Positions 9,174-18,469 of a stretch of 64,000 bases of DNA are shown one piece after another. This DNA comes from Bordetella genomosp. 9. GTDB lineage: Bacteria > Pseudomonadota > Gammaproteobacteria > Burkholderiales > Burkholderiaceae_B. The DNA is taken from the NCBI RefSeq assembly GCF_002119725.1, contig NZ_CP021109.1, positions 1,302,001 through 1,366,000 of the forward strand. Reading direction: 5' to 3'. A program made the position numbers and the translations under genes. Under the pieces are notes generated by a model that was given only the letters and a program-made list of their open reading frames with translations, did no database searches and was not told the origin of the DNA. The stretch's first letter is position 1, and each line of letters begins with the position of its first letter.

Positions 9174-10694
9174 ATGGACAGTCCCGCAGACCTGAAAACC
9201 CGCCCGGCCCTGTCGCCCGCCATCGAGCAATGGCTTTCGCAGCCGCGCGCCATGCTTATCGACGGACGCTGGGTGAACGCGCAATCCGGCAAGTCCTTCG
9301 AAGTGCGCGACCCCGCCACCGGGGAAGTCATCGCGCAGGTGGCCGAGGGCGACAAGGCCGACATCGATCTGGCCGTGAGGGCGGCCAGGCAGGCCTTCGA
9401 AAGCGGCCCGTGGCCGCGCATGACGGCGTCCGCCAGGGGCCGCCTGATCCATCGTATCGGCGACCTTATCCTGGAGCACGCGGACGAATTGGCCGAGCTG
9501 GAAGCCATCGACAACGGCAAGCCGAAGACGGTTGCGCGCGTCGCGGACGTCGCCCTGTCGGCTGACATGTTCCACTACATGTCCGGCTGGACCACCAAGA
9601 TCGAAGGCAAGACCATACCGATCTCGGCGCTGGCGGCGCCTGGCATGGAGTTCCTTTCGTATACACGGCCGGAACCGATCGGCGTGGTGGGACAGATCAT
9701 CCCTTGGAATTTTCCCCTGCTGATGGCCGCATGGAAGCTGGCTCCCGCCTTGGCGACGGGTTGCACGGTGGTCCTGAAGGTGGCCGAAGAAACACCGCTG
9801 TCGGCGCTGCGCCTGGGCGAGTTGCTTTTGGAGGCGGGGCTGCCCAAAGGCGTGGTGAACATCGTTCCGGGATTCGGCGAAACCGCGGGTGCGGCATTGG
9901 CCGCGCATCCCGGTGTGGACAAGGTTGCGTTTACCGGGTCCACGGAGGTTGGAAAGCTCATTGTCCAGGCCGCCTCGCGGGACCTCAAAAAGGTCAGCCT
10001 GGAGCTGGGAGGCAAATCGCCCAACATCGTCCTGGGCGACGCGGACCTGGATATCGCGATCCCGGGCGCGGCGGCGGCGATTTTCTTCAACCATGGACAG
10101 TGCTGCAACGCCGGCTCGCGGCTGTACGTGCAGCGGAATGTGTTCGACCAGGTGGTCGCGGGCGTCGCCGAGATGGCTGGCAAGATCACGCTGGGCCACG
10201 GTCTGCTCGAAAGCACGCAGATGGGTCCATTGGTGTCGCAAGTGCAGTACGAGCGCGTCACGGGCTATCTGGAATCGGGCAGGACGCAAGGGGCCCGCGC
10301 GGTCTGCGGCGGCAAGGGTCTGGGCGGGGAGGGCTACTTCGTCGAACCCACCATCCTGGTGGATACCAAGCCCGATATGAAGGTGGTGCAGGAAGAGATC
10401 TTCGGCCCCGTCCTGGTGGCGACGCCTTTCGATGAAGTGGACGACGCATTGATCGCGGAGGCCAACAATACCGTTTATGGACTGGCCGCCGGCGTGTGGT
10501 CGCGCAGCGAGGGCCGCGCCACGCAGATCGCCAACCGGCTGCGGGCGGGAACGGTATGGATCAATTGCTACCACGTCTTCGACGCCGCCTTGCCGTTCGG
10601 CGGATACAAGCAGTCCGGATGGGGGCGTGAAATGGGCCAGGCGGTATTGAACAACTACCTGGAAACCAAGGCCATCACGACGCGGATCGCCTAG
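9174..10694 (+). CDS. NAD(P)-dependent aldehyde dehydrogenase
   Basis: This 506-residue ALDH-superfamily enzyme oxidises an aldehyde to the acid in the cytoplasm. The start at MDSPADLK is chosen because AGGAG precedes it by 8 bases; the longer frame begins without support. Visible motifs are the cofactor-binding segment PWNFPLLMAAWKLAPALATG, the general-base Glu at about residue 277 (LELGGKSPN), and the catalytic Cys at about 311 (FFNHGQCCNAGSR). The C-terminal PFGGYKQSGWGREMG block is complete. The overall pattern is closest to the phenylacetaldehyde/betaine aldehyde group, but the substrate cannot be assigned. It stands as a single gene ahead of the paiB-like gene. Confidence 0.92.
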   Translation: MDSPADLKTRPALSPAIEQWLSQPRAMLIDGRWVNAQSGKSFEVRDPATGEVIAQVAEGDKADIDLAVRAARQAFESGPWPRMTASARGRLIHRIGDLILEHADELAELEAIDNGKPKTVARVADVALSADMFHYMSGWTTKIEGKTIPISALAAPGMEFLSYTRPEPIGVVGQIIPWNFPLLMAAWKLAPALATGCTVVLKVAEETPLSALRLGELLLEAGLPKGVVNIVPGFGETAGAALAAHPGVDKVAFTGSTEVGKLIVQAASRDLKKVSLELGGKSPNIVLGDADLDIAIPGAAAAIFFNHGQCCNAGSRLYVQRNVFDQVVAGVAEMAGKITLGHGLLESTQMGPLVSQVQYERVTGYLESGRTQGARAVCGGKGLGGEGYFVEPTILVDTKPDMKVVQEEIFGPVLVATPFDEVDDALIAEANNTVYGLAAGVWSRSEGRATQIANRLRAGTVWINCYHVFDAALPFGGYKQSGWGREMGQAVLNNYLETKAITTRIA

Positions 10695-10747
10695 CGCGCG
10701 GGGCGGGCGGCATGGCCCATAATGCCGGCTTGTCCCTGGAGACCGCC

Positions 10748-11371
10748 ATGTACATCCCGTCCGCCTTTCGCGTAGATGACCTTTCCGCCATTCATGCGGC
10801 GCTGCGCGATGCGCGTCTGGCCCAGCTGGTAACGGCGGGGCCGGACGGCATCGTCGCCACGCCGCTGCCAATGCTGCTGGAGACCGGCGAAGGCGGCCAG
10901 GGCGTACTGTACGGACACATGGCACGCGCCAATCCACAGTGGAAGGCGCCCGTCAACGGCGATGCCCTGGCCATCTTCATGGGTCCGGATGCTTACGTGT
11001 CGCCGTCCTGGTACCCCGGAAAACAGCGCGACGGCAAGGTCGTGCCCACCTGGAACTATCTGGCCATCCACGTTTATGGGCCCGTCGAGTACTTCGACGA
11101 TGCGGATCGCCTGCGCAAGGTCGTGACGGCCCTGACGGCGCGGCATGAGGCCGGACGGCCGCAGCCCTGGGCGGTCTCGGACGCGCCGGCCGACTACATC
11201 GCCGCCATGCTCAAGGGGATCGTGGGTGTGCGTCTGCCCATCGCACGTATCGAAGCCAAGCGCAAGATGAGCCAGAACCGCAGCGAGGAAGACCGTGCCG
11301 GCGTGGCCGCCGGACTGGCGGCCAGCGATGATCCGCTGGATCGCGCCGCCGCCGCGCTCGTACCGCGCTGA
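10748..11371 (+). CDS. PaiB-like FMN-binding protein (negative transcriptional regulator family)
   Basis: The 207-residue protein belongs to the PaiB/FMN-binding split-barrel family, named for the Bacillus repressor of sporulation and protease genes. The start MYIPSAFRVDD is typical of the family and has GGAG six bases upstream. The conserved blocks GHMARANPQWK, AYVSPSWYPGK and VPTWNYLAIHVYG, which line the flavin site, are all present. The C-terminus holds the family's MSQNRSEEDRAG motif. The role in proteobacteria is poorly known; flavin or haem binding and stress response are reported for relatives. Confidence 0.88.
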   Translation: MYIPSAFRVDDLSAIHAALRDARLAQLVTAGPDGIVATPLPMLLETGEGGQGVLYGHMARANPQWKAPVNGDALAIFMGPDAYVSPSWYPGKQRDGKVVPTWNYLAIHVYGPVEYFDDADRLRKVVTALTARHEAGRPQPWAVSDAPADYIAAMLKGIVGVRLPIARIEAKRKMSQNRSEEDRAGVAAGLAASDDPLDRAAAALVPR

Positions 11372-11431
11372 GCTGGCTGGCTCCCGATCGGACGGACGGC
11401 GCCGGGCCGGCGATATCCGGCCGGATCGCGG

Positions 11432-14146
11432 TCACGCGCCAGCCGGCCGCTGGCCATCGTCGCGCGACGGCCCCTTTGCGGGCGCCGATCCATCGCCCGG
11501 GGTCCCTGGCGTGGCAAGCGGCGACCCATCAGCCGGCAGCAGCAGGCTGGCGCGCGGATTGGCGATTTCGATGCCGAGTTCACGGAATCTTTCCAGGATC
11601 CGGCGGTTGATCTCCCGCTGCACGCCCCAGCGGCCCTTGTCGCTGCAGCGCATCTGCCCGACCAGGGTGATCATGGAGCCGTCCACCGAGTCGACGCCCC
11701 AGACCTCGATGTCGTTCAGTATCTGGTCCTGGAAGGCGGGGTCGGCCCGCAGCGCGGCGCCGATCTGTTTCAGTTCGCTGACCACGCGGTCGATATCGGT
11801 GTCATAGGCAACGCTGATACGGACGGCGGCGTTGCCGATGCCGCGGTTGCTGTTGGTGACCGTCGACACGGAGCTGAAGGGAACGATATGCAGGGCGCCG
11901 TCGCCCCCGCGCACCCGCACCGTCCGTATCGACAGATATTCGACGCTTCCGGATACGCCCGCGACAGTGACCCAATCGCCCACCCGCATTGCGTTTTCCA
12001 TCAACAGGAATATGCCGGTGATGAAGTCCTGAACCAGCTTCTGCGAGCCGAAGCCCAGCGCCACGCCGATGATGCTGGCGCCGGCAAGCAGGGGCGTGGT
12101 GTTGATGCCGATCTGGTTCAGGGCGGTCAGGCCGACGATCAGCGCCACCACGATGAAAAGCGCGGTGCGCAGCATCGGCAGCAGCGTGCGCAGCCGGGCG
12201 GCGCGCACCATATCGCCCTGGCGTTGCCAGCGTTGCAGGCGCCGCTCCACGGCGTATTGCGCCGCCTCCCACACCAGGATGGCGACGATGACGGCCACCA
12301 CGATCGTCAGCGCCGCCCCCGCCATGCTGCGGCCCAGCGTGCCGGGCGCGAACCAGTCCAGGGCGTCCAGGCCCCATGATTCGAACAATGCGATCACCGT
12401 GCAGAGCGTAATGACGACGGAGACCAGGCCGCGCATCCACGGGTAGTAGCGGTCCGATAGACGGGCGCCGCGTTGGGCGCCGCCATTGGCGGCGTCCGTT
12501 GCGGCCTCGGTCTTGTCCGGCGTGAACAGCCGGCCCAGCGCGCCGAGCAACAGGATAGCCAGAAGGCGCGCCGCCACCAGCACCGCCGCTGAGACGAGTA
12601 CGAAATGGACGAGTTTCGGAAAGCCGTCCTCCACCCCCAGGGCCCATACCACCCATATGCCCATGACAAGCACGACGGCGATCACGGCCCAGGCATCGGC
12701 GAACCAGTTGCGGGCGACCGCCAGAGGGCCGCTTGCGCCGGCTGGCGCCCGCAGGGCGCTGCGCACGGGCCGCCGCAGTTTGACGATCAGCACGACGGCG
12801 CCAAGATGCACCAGAAGCGACACTGCCTTGATGAACGCGCCGCGCAGGCCGAGACCGGCGCCGAGCAGGGCGGCGGCGTCGGCGACCGCCATGCCGAATA
12901 CCGCCAGGCCGACGATGCGGCGGGTCCAGGTCAGCAGCAAGGCCGCCGTGGCGGGCCCGATATCCAGCAGACGCAGGCCCTGGCCCGCGGGCGACACCAG
13001 CAGACGCATCACCGCCATGGTCAGCCGCAGCGCGACATAGGCCTGGATGAAGTCGGCCGTCACGGCCACGGTCCGGGGATGGCTGCCGGCGAATAGGCGC
13101 AACGCCAGGCTTGCCGCCACGAAGAAGAGCGCGATCGGAAGCACGTCCAGGACCAAGGCGCCGAGCGCGTAGGGCAGATTGCGCAGCGTGCGCCAGTGCT
13201 GGCGCGAGTGCTTGCGCGTTTCCTCGTCGACCTTGCGGGCCGGCTCGACGGGGCGGTCCGCATCGGAAGCGGGCGGCGCGCCGGCGGCGTTCTCGCGTCC
13301 CACGGGCACCGGCTCGACGCTGTCAACGCCGTCGCGATGCGCATGCACCAGCGCCACGCCCTCGTGTGCCGGCCGCAGCCCGGCCTGCGTGGCGTCGGCA
13401 GGCGCATCTGCCGCCGCATCCTGGCGCACGCCGTGCGCGGTCTCCAAGGCGGACGCGGCCCGGGCGCCGTCATGGCGTTGCGCCAGCCGGTCCGCATGCT
13501 CGGCCAGCGCCTGCCGGGGGCGCCGCAGCGCCCGGTGCAGCGCCCATTCCAGCGCCAGTCCAAGCGCGAACGTCCCCAGCAGCGCCAATGCGACCCGCTC
13601 CATCAGCCGCTTGTTTGCCGGCGTCATGACGGTGTTCGATTGCGCCAGCAAAGCGGGGATGGCGATGGCGGCGTCGCGGATCACGCCCAATTGCCCGACG
13701 AAGTCATCCATCCAATCGTCCAGGCTGCGCAGCGTGCGTGCCATCAGGCCGCCCGCCTCCAGCGGCACGATGGTGTCCGGCGCCGCGGCGCCGCTGCCGT
13801 CGGTGGCAGCCTCGCCCGGCGCGCTGTTGGCCGGCTCTGCCGGCGGAGGGCTGCCGGCGGGGGTGGAAGCGGCGGTGTCCCCCGCCGCAGGCGCGCCCTG
13901 CGCCGCCGCTGTCGCGCTCGACGCCGGCGCTGCGGCTGCGATGGCTCTGAGGGTGCGCAGCAATTCCGCGCGCCGCGTGTCGTCCTGCAGGATATCGATG
14001 GCGCGCTGGGCGTCCGCCGCCGTGATGGCGGGGGCCGAAGCGCTGGGCGGCGATGGCGCCTGCGCTTGCGCCGCGGCGCCTGCACGCATGAGGAGAAAAA
14101 CACAGCTGAAGGCCAGCGCTGCCTTGATGAAGTCGCTTTTGTGCAT
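11432..14146 (-). CDS. Large MscS-family mechanosensitive channel (YbiO-like)
   Basis: The protein is predicted to form an inner-membrane tension-gated channel that releases solutes on osmotic downshock. The start at MHKSDF gives a 904-residue protein with a signal-like N-terminus (ALAFSCVFLLMRAGAAAQA); a frame extension to 14356 overlaps the HxlR stop region and lacks support. After an Ala/Pro-rich periplasmic stretch (about 72-125) there are about eleven membrane segments. The C-terminal third is the MscS core: the pore helix, then ALGFGSQKLVQDFITGIFLL, GDWVTVAGVSGSVE and NSNRGIGNAAVRISVAYDTD. A polar, Ala/Arg-rich insertion of about 120 residues (about 205-325) separates the first two helices. 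The ribosome-binding site is weak. Confidence 0.9.
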   Translation of the reverse strand: MHKSDFIKAALAFSCVFLLMRAGAAAQAQAPSPPSASAPAITAADAQRAIDILQDDTRRAELLRTLRAIAAAAPASSATAAAQGAPAAGDTAASTPAGSPPPAEPANSAPGEAATDGSGAAAPDTIVPLEAGGLMARTLRSLDDWMDDFVGQLGVIRDAAIAIPALLAQSNTVMTPANKRLMERVALALLGTFALGLALEWALHRALRRPRQALAEHADRLAQRHDGARAASALETAHGVRQDAAADAPADATQAGLRPAHEGVALVHAHRDGVDSVEPVPVGRENAAGAPPASDADRPVEPARKVDEETRKHSRQHWRTLRNLPYALGALVLDVLPIALFFVAASLALRLFAGSHPRTVAVTADFIQAYVALRLTMAVMRLLVSPAGQGLRLLDIGPATAALLLTWTRRIVGLAVFGMAVADAAALLGAGLGLRGAFIKAVSLLVHLGAVVLIVKLRRPVRSALRAPAGASGPLAVARNWFADAWAVIAVVLVMGIWVVWALGVEDGFPKLVHFVLVSAAVLVAARLLAILLLGALGRLFTPDKTEAATDAANGGAQRGARLSDRYYPWMRGLVSVVITLCTVIALFESWGLDALDWFAPGTLGRSMAGAALTIVVAVIVAILVWEAAQYAVERRLQRWQRQGDMVRAARLRTLLPMLRTALFIVVALIVGLTALNQIGINTTPLLAGASIIGVALGFGSQKLVQDFITGIFLLMENAMRVGDWVTVAGVSGSVEYLSIRTVRVRGGDGALHIVPFSSVSTVTNSNRGIGNAAVRISVAYDTDIDRVVSELKQIGAALRADPAFQDQILNDIEVWGVDSVDGSMITLVGQMRCSDKGRWGVQREINRRILERFRELGIEIANPRASLLLPADGSPLATPGTPGDGSAPAKGPSRDDGQRPAGA

Positions 14147-14246
14147 GCCAACGGGCCGGCGCGAGGCGCACCGGCGGACAATCAAAAGCGAACGCCAGAG
14201 CAAGCGCTGTACCCGCGTACGGGCCTGGCGGACGTCCCCGCGCGGC

Positions 14247-14726
14247 TCAATAAAGCCCGGGTTCGGCCCTGGCAAGCACGCGCTGCGTGTCCGTGTGCAG
14301 CAGCGCGGGCCGGGCCAGAACGCCCGCCATGACGCCGGCCGGGTCGTCCAGCGCATCGGCTTCGCGCGCCGTCATCACCGGTTCCACGGCCGCATCGCAC
14401 TCGGCCAGCGCGGGCGCGTGCTTGTCGCCCCACTCGCGCAACGCCGCCAGCACAGGGAGCAGGTCGCGCCCCTTTGCCGTCAGCACGTATTCGCGATAGA
14501 CGCTGCCGTCGGAAGCCGGCGCGATGGCAAGGACTTCGCGATCCACCAGCATGCGCAGGCGCGTCGTCAGGATATTGCGGGGAATGCCCAGGTTTTTCTG
14601 TATCGCGTTGAAGCGCCGTACATCCTTGGCGACGTCCCTCAGGATCAACAGCGTCCACCAATCGCCGATGCTGTCCAGGGCTCTGGCGATGGGGCAGGGG
14701 GATGCGTGAAGACTTTTTCTTTTCAT
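14247..14726 (-). CDS. HxlR-family transcriptional regulator
   Basis: This 159-residue winged-helix regulator carries the HxlR signature from residue 10: CPIARALDSIGDWWTLLILR, then RRFNAIQKNLGIPRNILTTRLRMLV and the wing with YREYVLTAKGRDL. The start at MKRKSLHASPCP has a strong AAGGAG site 8 bases upstream. The conserved Cys at about residue 10 is the one that senses quinones or aldehydes in some relatives. An extra C-terminal tail of about 50 residues extends past the usual HxlR end. Target genes are unknown; the nearest same-strand genes are the MscS channel downstream and the sugar dehydrogenase upstream. Confidence 0.9.
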   Translation of the reverse strand: MKRKSLHASPCPIARALDSIGDWWTLLILRDVAKDVRRFNAIQKNLGIPRNILTTRLRMLVDREVLAIAPASDGSVYREYVLTAKGRDLLPVLAALREWGDKHAPALAECDAAVEPVMTAREADALDDPAGVMAGVLARPALLHTDTQRVLARAEPGLY

Positions 14727-14876
14727 CGATTCGCTCCTTTTCAGTCGCAAGCGTGGCCGGGCCACGAGGATCGCGCGTAATAAGCGCCGCGCGCGGCGGC
14801 GGTGCTGCGATGCCCGGCTGCAACCGGCCGGGCGAACCAACAAAATCGAATACCGGCGGGGCCGCGCCGGTACGAT

Positions 14877-16022
14877 CTAGCGTCGCGGGGTGAGCCGCAG
14901 GAGCCGCGCATCGTCGCCGTCCTCGATTACCCACAAGGCGCCGTCGGGGGCGACCGCCACGTCGCGAATGCGCTGGCCCATGTCCCACAAGTCCGCCTGT
15001 ACCGCGCCGCCCTTGCCATCGAACTGAATGCGCGCCAGGGCCCGTGCGCGCAGACCGCCGATGAAGGCGGAACCCTGCCATTGCGGGAAAAGCGGCCCCT
15101 GGTAGAAGGCCAATCCCGCCGGGGCAATCACCGGGGTCCAGTAAATGACAGGCGCTTCGAACTCGGGCCGCGTCGCGTGGCGGGGAATCGGCGTGCCGTT
15201 GTATTCGTCGCCGTTCGAGACGATGGGCCAGCCGTAATTGCGGCCCGCGATCAGAAGATTCAGCTCATCGCCGCCGCGCGGACCCATCTCATGCAGCCAC
15301 AAGCGTCCATCGGGAGCGAAAGCCAGCCCGTAGGGGTTGCGGTGACCGGTCGTCCAGGTCTGCGCGCGCACCCCGCCCTGCGCATGCCAGGGGTTGTCCG
15401 GCGGCGTGCTTCCGTCCAGGTTCAGGCGCAATACCTTGCCCAGCGCCTGGTCGGGATCCTGGGCGGTGTCAGGCCGCATGCGGTCCCCGGAAGTCAGGTA
15501 AAGATGCCGGCCTTCCGGATCGAAGGCGATGATGCCGCCCGGCTGTCCGCCCGATCCCTTGGGAAGTTGGCGCCAGATCACGGCCAGCCCGCTCAGCGCG
15601 GGACCGCCGCCGTCCTCGCTCAGCCGGGCGCGCGCCAGCGCGAGGCCGCCGCCTCCCTGCCCCGGCTCCACATAGCTGAGGTAAACGACGCGGTCCTGCG
15701 CGAACGTCGGCGCAAGGGCGACGTCCAGCAGCCCGTTCTGGCCGCCATAGGCCACCTTCGGCACGCCGGCCACGCGCTGTTGCCGGCCGTCGGGGCTGAC
15801 CAGCAGCAGGCGGCCCGGCTTCTCGGTGATCAGCATCCGGCCGTCGGGCAGGAAAGCGATGGCCCAGGGGCGATCCAGCGCGGTCACCGGCGTGGCGGCA
15901 AAAGGCTTGTCCTGGCTGGGCTTTTGCGCGCCGGCATTGGTCTCGGCGGCGGCCATGGGCAGCGCCGCGCCGAGCGCGGCGGCCGCGACGGCCAGGGCGC
16001 AAGCGATGCGAGCGAGCTGCAT
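14877..16022 (-). CDS. PQQ-dependent sugar dehydrogenase (glucose/sorbosone dehydrogenase family)
   Basis: This is a periplasmic six-bladed beta-propeller of the soluble aldose dehydrogenase family (E. coli YliI-like), which oxidises aldose sugars with PQQ. The 381-residue protein starts with a Sec signal peptide (LARIACALAVAAAALGAALPMAAA) and has a GGAGG site before the ATG. Family blocks include RPWAIAFLPDGRMLITEK, GGQNGLLDVALAP, GLAFAPDGRLWLHEMGPRGG and the NYGWPIVSNGDEYNG segment. It lies 99 bases downstream of the Ldh-family gene on the same strand. No pqq biosynthesis genes are in the window. Confidence 0.9.
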   Translation of the reverse strand: MQLARIACALAVAAAALGAALPMAAAETNAGAQKPSQDKPFAATPVTALDRPWAIAFLPDGRMLITEKPGRLLLVSPDGRQQRVAGVPKVAYGGQNGLLDVALAPTFAQDRVVYLSYVEPGQGGGGLALARARLSEDGGGPALSGLAVIWRQLPKGSGGQPGGIIAFDPEGRHLYLTSGDRMRPDTAQDPDQALGKVLRLNLDGSTPPDNPWHAQGGVRAQTWTTGHRNPYGLAFAPDGRLWLHEMGPRGGDELNLLIAGRNYGWPIVSNGDEYNGTPIPRHATRPEFEAPVIYWTPVIAPAGLAFYQGPLFPQWQGSAFIGGLRARALARIQFDGKGGAVQADLWDMGQRIRDVAVAPDGALWVIEDGDDARLLRLTPRR

Positions 16023-16121
16023 GGTCCAGACCTCCTCCCTCGTGACGGCACGGCGGAAAGCAAATCCGCCGGCCCCGTGTTTTGCGGCGCGCGCCGCCTC
16101 CTGCCGTCCGCCGCCGCCGCT

Positions 16122-17210
16122 TCAGCCGTCCAGCGGCGCCACGCCGACGCTTTCGGCCAGCGCGTCCAGCGCCGTCCGAAGTTCCGCGTGAATGGGCACG
16201 CCGTGGGCGGCCCGTTCTTCGAACGTGCGATGGGACTGCTCCCCCGGCAGCCGGATCTCATCCCAGCCCGGCAGCCGCGGCGACGATTTCATCTGCGCCC
16301 AGATATCGTCCACCTGTTCCTCGAACTCGCGCAGCGGCATGAATGCTTCCACGTCCACCGCGATGACGGTGTGGCCGGTGTTCGTCGTCGTGGCATAGTC
16401 CCGATTGAAGTCCACGACGTCCTTGCCGAAGGCCGCGCCGTTCAGCGTGCCGGCCAGCAGACCGAACATCAGCGCCAGGCCATAGCCCTTCGCGCCGCCG
16501 ATGGGCAGCAGGAAACCCTCGTTCGAGCGTTTCGGGTCCAGCAGCGGTTTGCCGTCGCGCCCCACCATCCATCCTTCGGGCATCGTTTCGCCACGCTGCG
16601 CCTTGGCCTTGACCTTGCCGTACGCCGCGTTCGTGGTGGCCATGTCGAGCACGATGGGCGGACGCGAATGGCCCGGCACCGCGATGGCGATGGGATTGGT
16701 CGACAGCAGCATCTCCGTGCCGCCCCATGGCGGCATGTGGTTGGCGCTGCCCACCGCCATATAGATACCGATCATGCCGTGCCTGAGCGGCATGCGCGCA
16801 TAGATGCCTGCCGGTCCGGCGTGGTTGCTCATGCGCGCGCCCACCCACGCCACGCCGGTATAGCGCGCTTTCTGCACCGCCAGGTCGGCCGCCTTTTTCA
16901 TGATCAGGTGGCCGATGCCATTGTCGCCGTCGAGCAGCGCCGAGCCCGCGCGTTCCTCCACGATGCGGATGTCCGGCCGCATGTTCATGCCGCCGGCCCG
17001 GATCCGCTTGACGTAGGCAGGCAAACGAAAAACGCCGTGTGCATCCGCGCCGCGCGCATCCGCTTCGGCAATGATGGCGCCCACGGTGCGGGCGTCGGGT
17101 TCGGGCATGCCCACGGCGGTCAGCACACGGGCGACGAAATCCTGAAGTTGCGCAATGGAGACCGAGGTGGCGCTGGCCACGGCGGCGGGAGCATTCGATA
17201 CAGAGGGCAT
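16122..17210 (-). CDS. Ldh-family (malate/L-lactate/ureidoglycolate-type) dehydrogenase
   Basis: This NAD(P)-dependent oxidoreductase of the type-2 malate/lactate dehydrogenase family acts on 2-hydroxy acids. Diagnostic segments are ADARGADAHGVFRLPAYVKR, SNHAGPAGIYARM (a conserved His), ANHMPPWGGTEMLLSTNPIA and the glycine-rich GGAKGYGLALMFGLLAG. I place the start at MPSVSNAP (362 residues), which matches the family length, although the ribosome-binding site is weak. An ATG 15 codons earlier and a GTG or similar at 17309 are alternatives. It is divergent from a LysR-type regulator, which probably controls it. The substrate is unknown. Confidence 0.87.
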   Translation of the reverse strand: MPSVSNAPAAVASATSVSIAQLQDFVARVLTAVGMPEPDARTVGAIIAEADARGADAHGVFRLPAYVKRIRAGGMNMRPDIRIVEERAGSALLDGDNGIGHLIMKKAADLAVQKARYTGVAWVGARMSNHAGPAGIYARMPLRHGMIGIYMAVGSANHMPPWGGTEMLLSTNPIAIAVPGHSRPPIVLDMATTNAAYGKVKAKAQRGETMPEGWMVGRDGKPLLDPKRSNEGFLLPIGGAKGYGLALMFGLLAGTLNGAAFGKDVVDFNRDYATTTNTGHTVIAVDVEAFMPLREFEEQVDDIWAQMKSSPRLPGWDEIRLPGEQSHRTFEERAAHGVPIHAELRTALDALAESVGVAPLDG

Positions 17211-17334
17211 CCGATGAACCAAGCTGCTTGTAGCGGCGAGCGATAGGCCCGCCATATCAAATTGAGCTGAGGAGGCTGAGTATAGGAAGGCGGCCCCGCA
17301 GCAGACCAATGCTGATTTTTTGCGCAGCCATAAC

Positions 17335-17349
17335 AGTCTGTTCTAGACT
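17335..17349. promoter_or_regulatory. Inverted repeat, possible LysR-type operator
   Basis: AGTCT-N5-AGACT lies 43 bases before the LysR start and in the spacer between the two divergent genes. LysR regulators typically bind such interrupted dyads near their own promoter and the divergent target promoter. The assignment rests on position and symmetry only. Confidence 0.4.
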
Positions 17350-17392
17350 CCGTTCCGCCCGGCAGTCTCGCGGGCTGACTCGGAGGGAAGGG

Positions 17393-18340
17393 ATGAACCT
17401 GAAAGCCTTGCGCTATTTCGTCGCCATTGCCGACTCGGGGAGCTTCACCGCCGCCGCCGCCCTGGTGCGCATCGCCCAGCCAGCGCTAAGCCGCCATATG
17501 CGCGAGCTGGAAGCAGAGCTTGGCGTGCCGCTGCTGCGCCGCAGTGCAAGAGGAGCGATGCTGACGCAAGAGGGCGTCACGCTCTATGAATCGGCGCGGC
17601 GCATCCTGGCCGAGGCGGAGCAGGTCCGCGCGCAGCTGACGGCCCGCGCCGAGCTGGGGCAGGCCACCATCACGGTGGGCGCGTCCCCCACGCTCGGCCA
17701 AGTCCTGCTGCCCGGCCTGTTCGAACGTTGCGACAGCGGGTTGGGCGGATTCCGGATCCTGTTGCGCGAGGCCTTCACCCCCATCCTCTCGGACTGGCTG
17801 GAACGCGGCATGGTCGATGCCGCGTTTCTGACCAACGCCGACAGCTCGCGGGATTTCGACCTGCACCATCTCTGCACCGAGCCCTTCGCGCTGATCACCG
17901 CCGCACCGCGCCGCATCGCTCCCATCGTTGCCGTTTCCGACCTGCCCGGGATACCTTTGCTGATGACGCGTTTCCACCGCAGTATCGTGGAGCGGCAACT
18001 GGACGTCGTCGGCGGCCGCCTGAACGTGCATGCCGAAGTCGATTCCGTCGCGTCCATCTGCGAATTGGTCATGCGAGGCCGTTGGACGACGCTGATGCCC
18101 GTGTCGGTGTTCAGCCGGCAGCGGGAGGCGCGCGCGGTGGCGGTATCCGAGGTCGCCGGCGTGCAGCTGAACCGCCTGCTGATGCTGGGCACGCGCCGCG
18201 ACGGCAAGTCCAACGCCGGCATTGCGCTGTTCACCGAGCTCGTCAGGGCGGAATGCGAGGATCTGCTCGCCAAGGGCGTATTCAGTTTTTCCGACGGCCC
18301 CCGCGCCGCCGCACGCGGGGGCGCGCGAAGCCGGAAGTGA
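17393..18340 (+). CDS. LysR-family transcriptional regulator
   Basis: The 315-residue regulator has the LysR helix-turn-helix at residues 1-60 (MNLKALRYFVAIADSGSFTAAA, then AQPALSRHMRELEAELG) and a C-terminal substrate-binding domain. The start is set by a GGAGGGAAGGG stretch immediately upstream of the ATG. The N-terminal domain resembles the Nac/CynR group. It is divergent from the Ldh-family dehydrogenase, which suggests regulation of that gene by a 2-hydroxy acid or a related ligand. The orphan binding-protein gene downstream could be a second target. Confidence 0.92.
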   Translation: MNLKALRYFVAIADSGSFTAAAALVRIAQPALSRHMRELEAELGVPLLRRSARGAMLTQEGVTLYESARRILAEAEQVRAQLTARAELGQATITVGASPTLGQVLLPGLFERCDSGLGGFRILLREAFTPILSDWLERGMVDAAFLTNADSSRDFDLHHLCTEPFALITAAPRRIAPIVAVSDLPGIPLLMTRFHRSIVERQLDVVGGRLNVHAEVDSVASICELVMRGRWTTLMPVSVFSRQREARAVAVSEVAGVQLNRLLMLGTRRDGKSNAGIALFTELVRAECEDLLAKGVFSFSDGPRAAARGGARSRK

Positions 18341-18373
18341 CGGCGGGCTGCATCACGCCGCGTCAAGGACGGA

Positions 18374-18391
18374 TGTATCGGCTTCGATACA
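18374..18391. promoter_or_regulatory. Perfect inverted repeat overlapping a -10-like hexamer
   Basis: TGTATCG-N4-CGATACA is a perfect 7-base dyad about 80 bases before the binding-protein start. Its right arm overlaps TACAAT (18388-18393), a -10-like sequence, with no good -35. A regulator bound here would be placed to control the SBP and gamma-glutamyltransferase genes. Confidence 0.4.
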
Positions 18392-18469
18392 ATCGCCGCT
18401 CCGATCTGCCAGCGGCGCGCGTAGGGCGGGCATTTTCGTGGCGGGATCCCGAATCGATGGAGGACTTTC

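Noticed and set aside
14802..17246. An 814-residue plus-strand frame
   Set aside because: It lies opposite the sugar dehydrogenase and Ldh-family genes, which have full family motifs and ribosome-binding sites.
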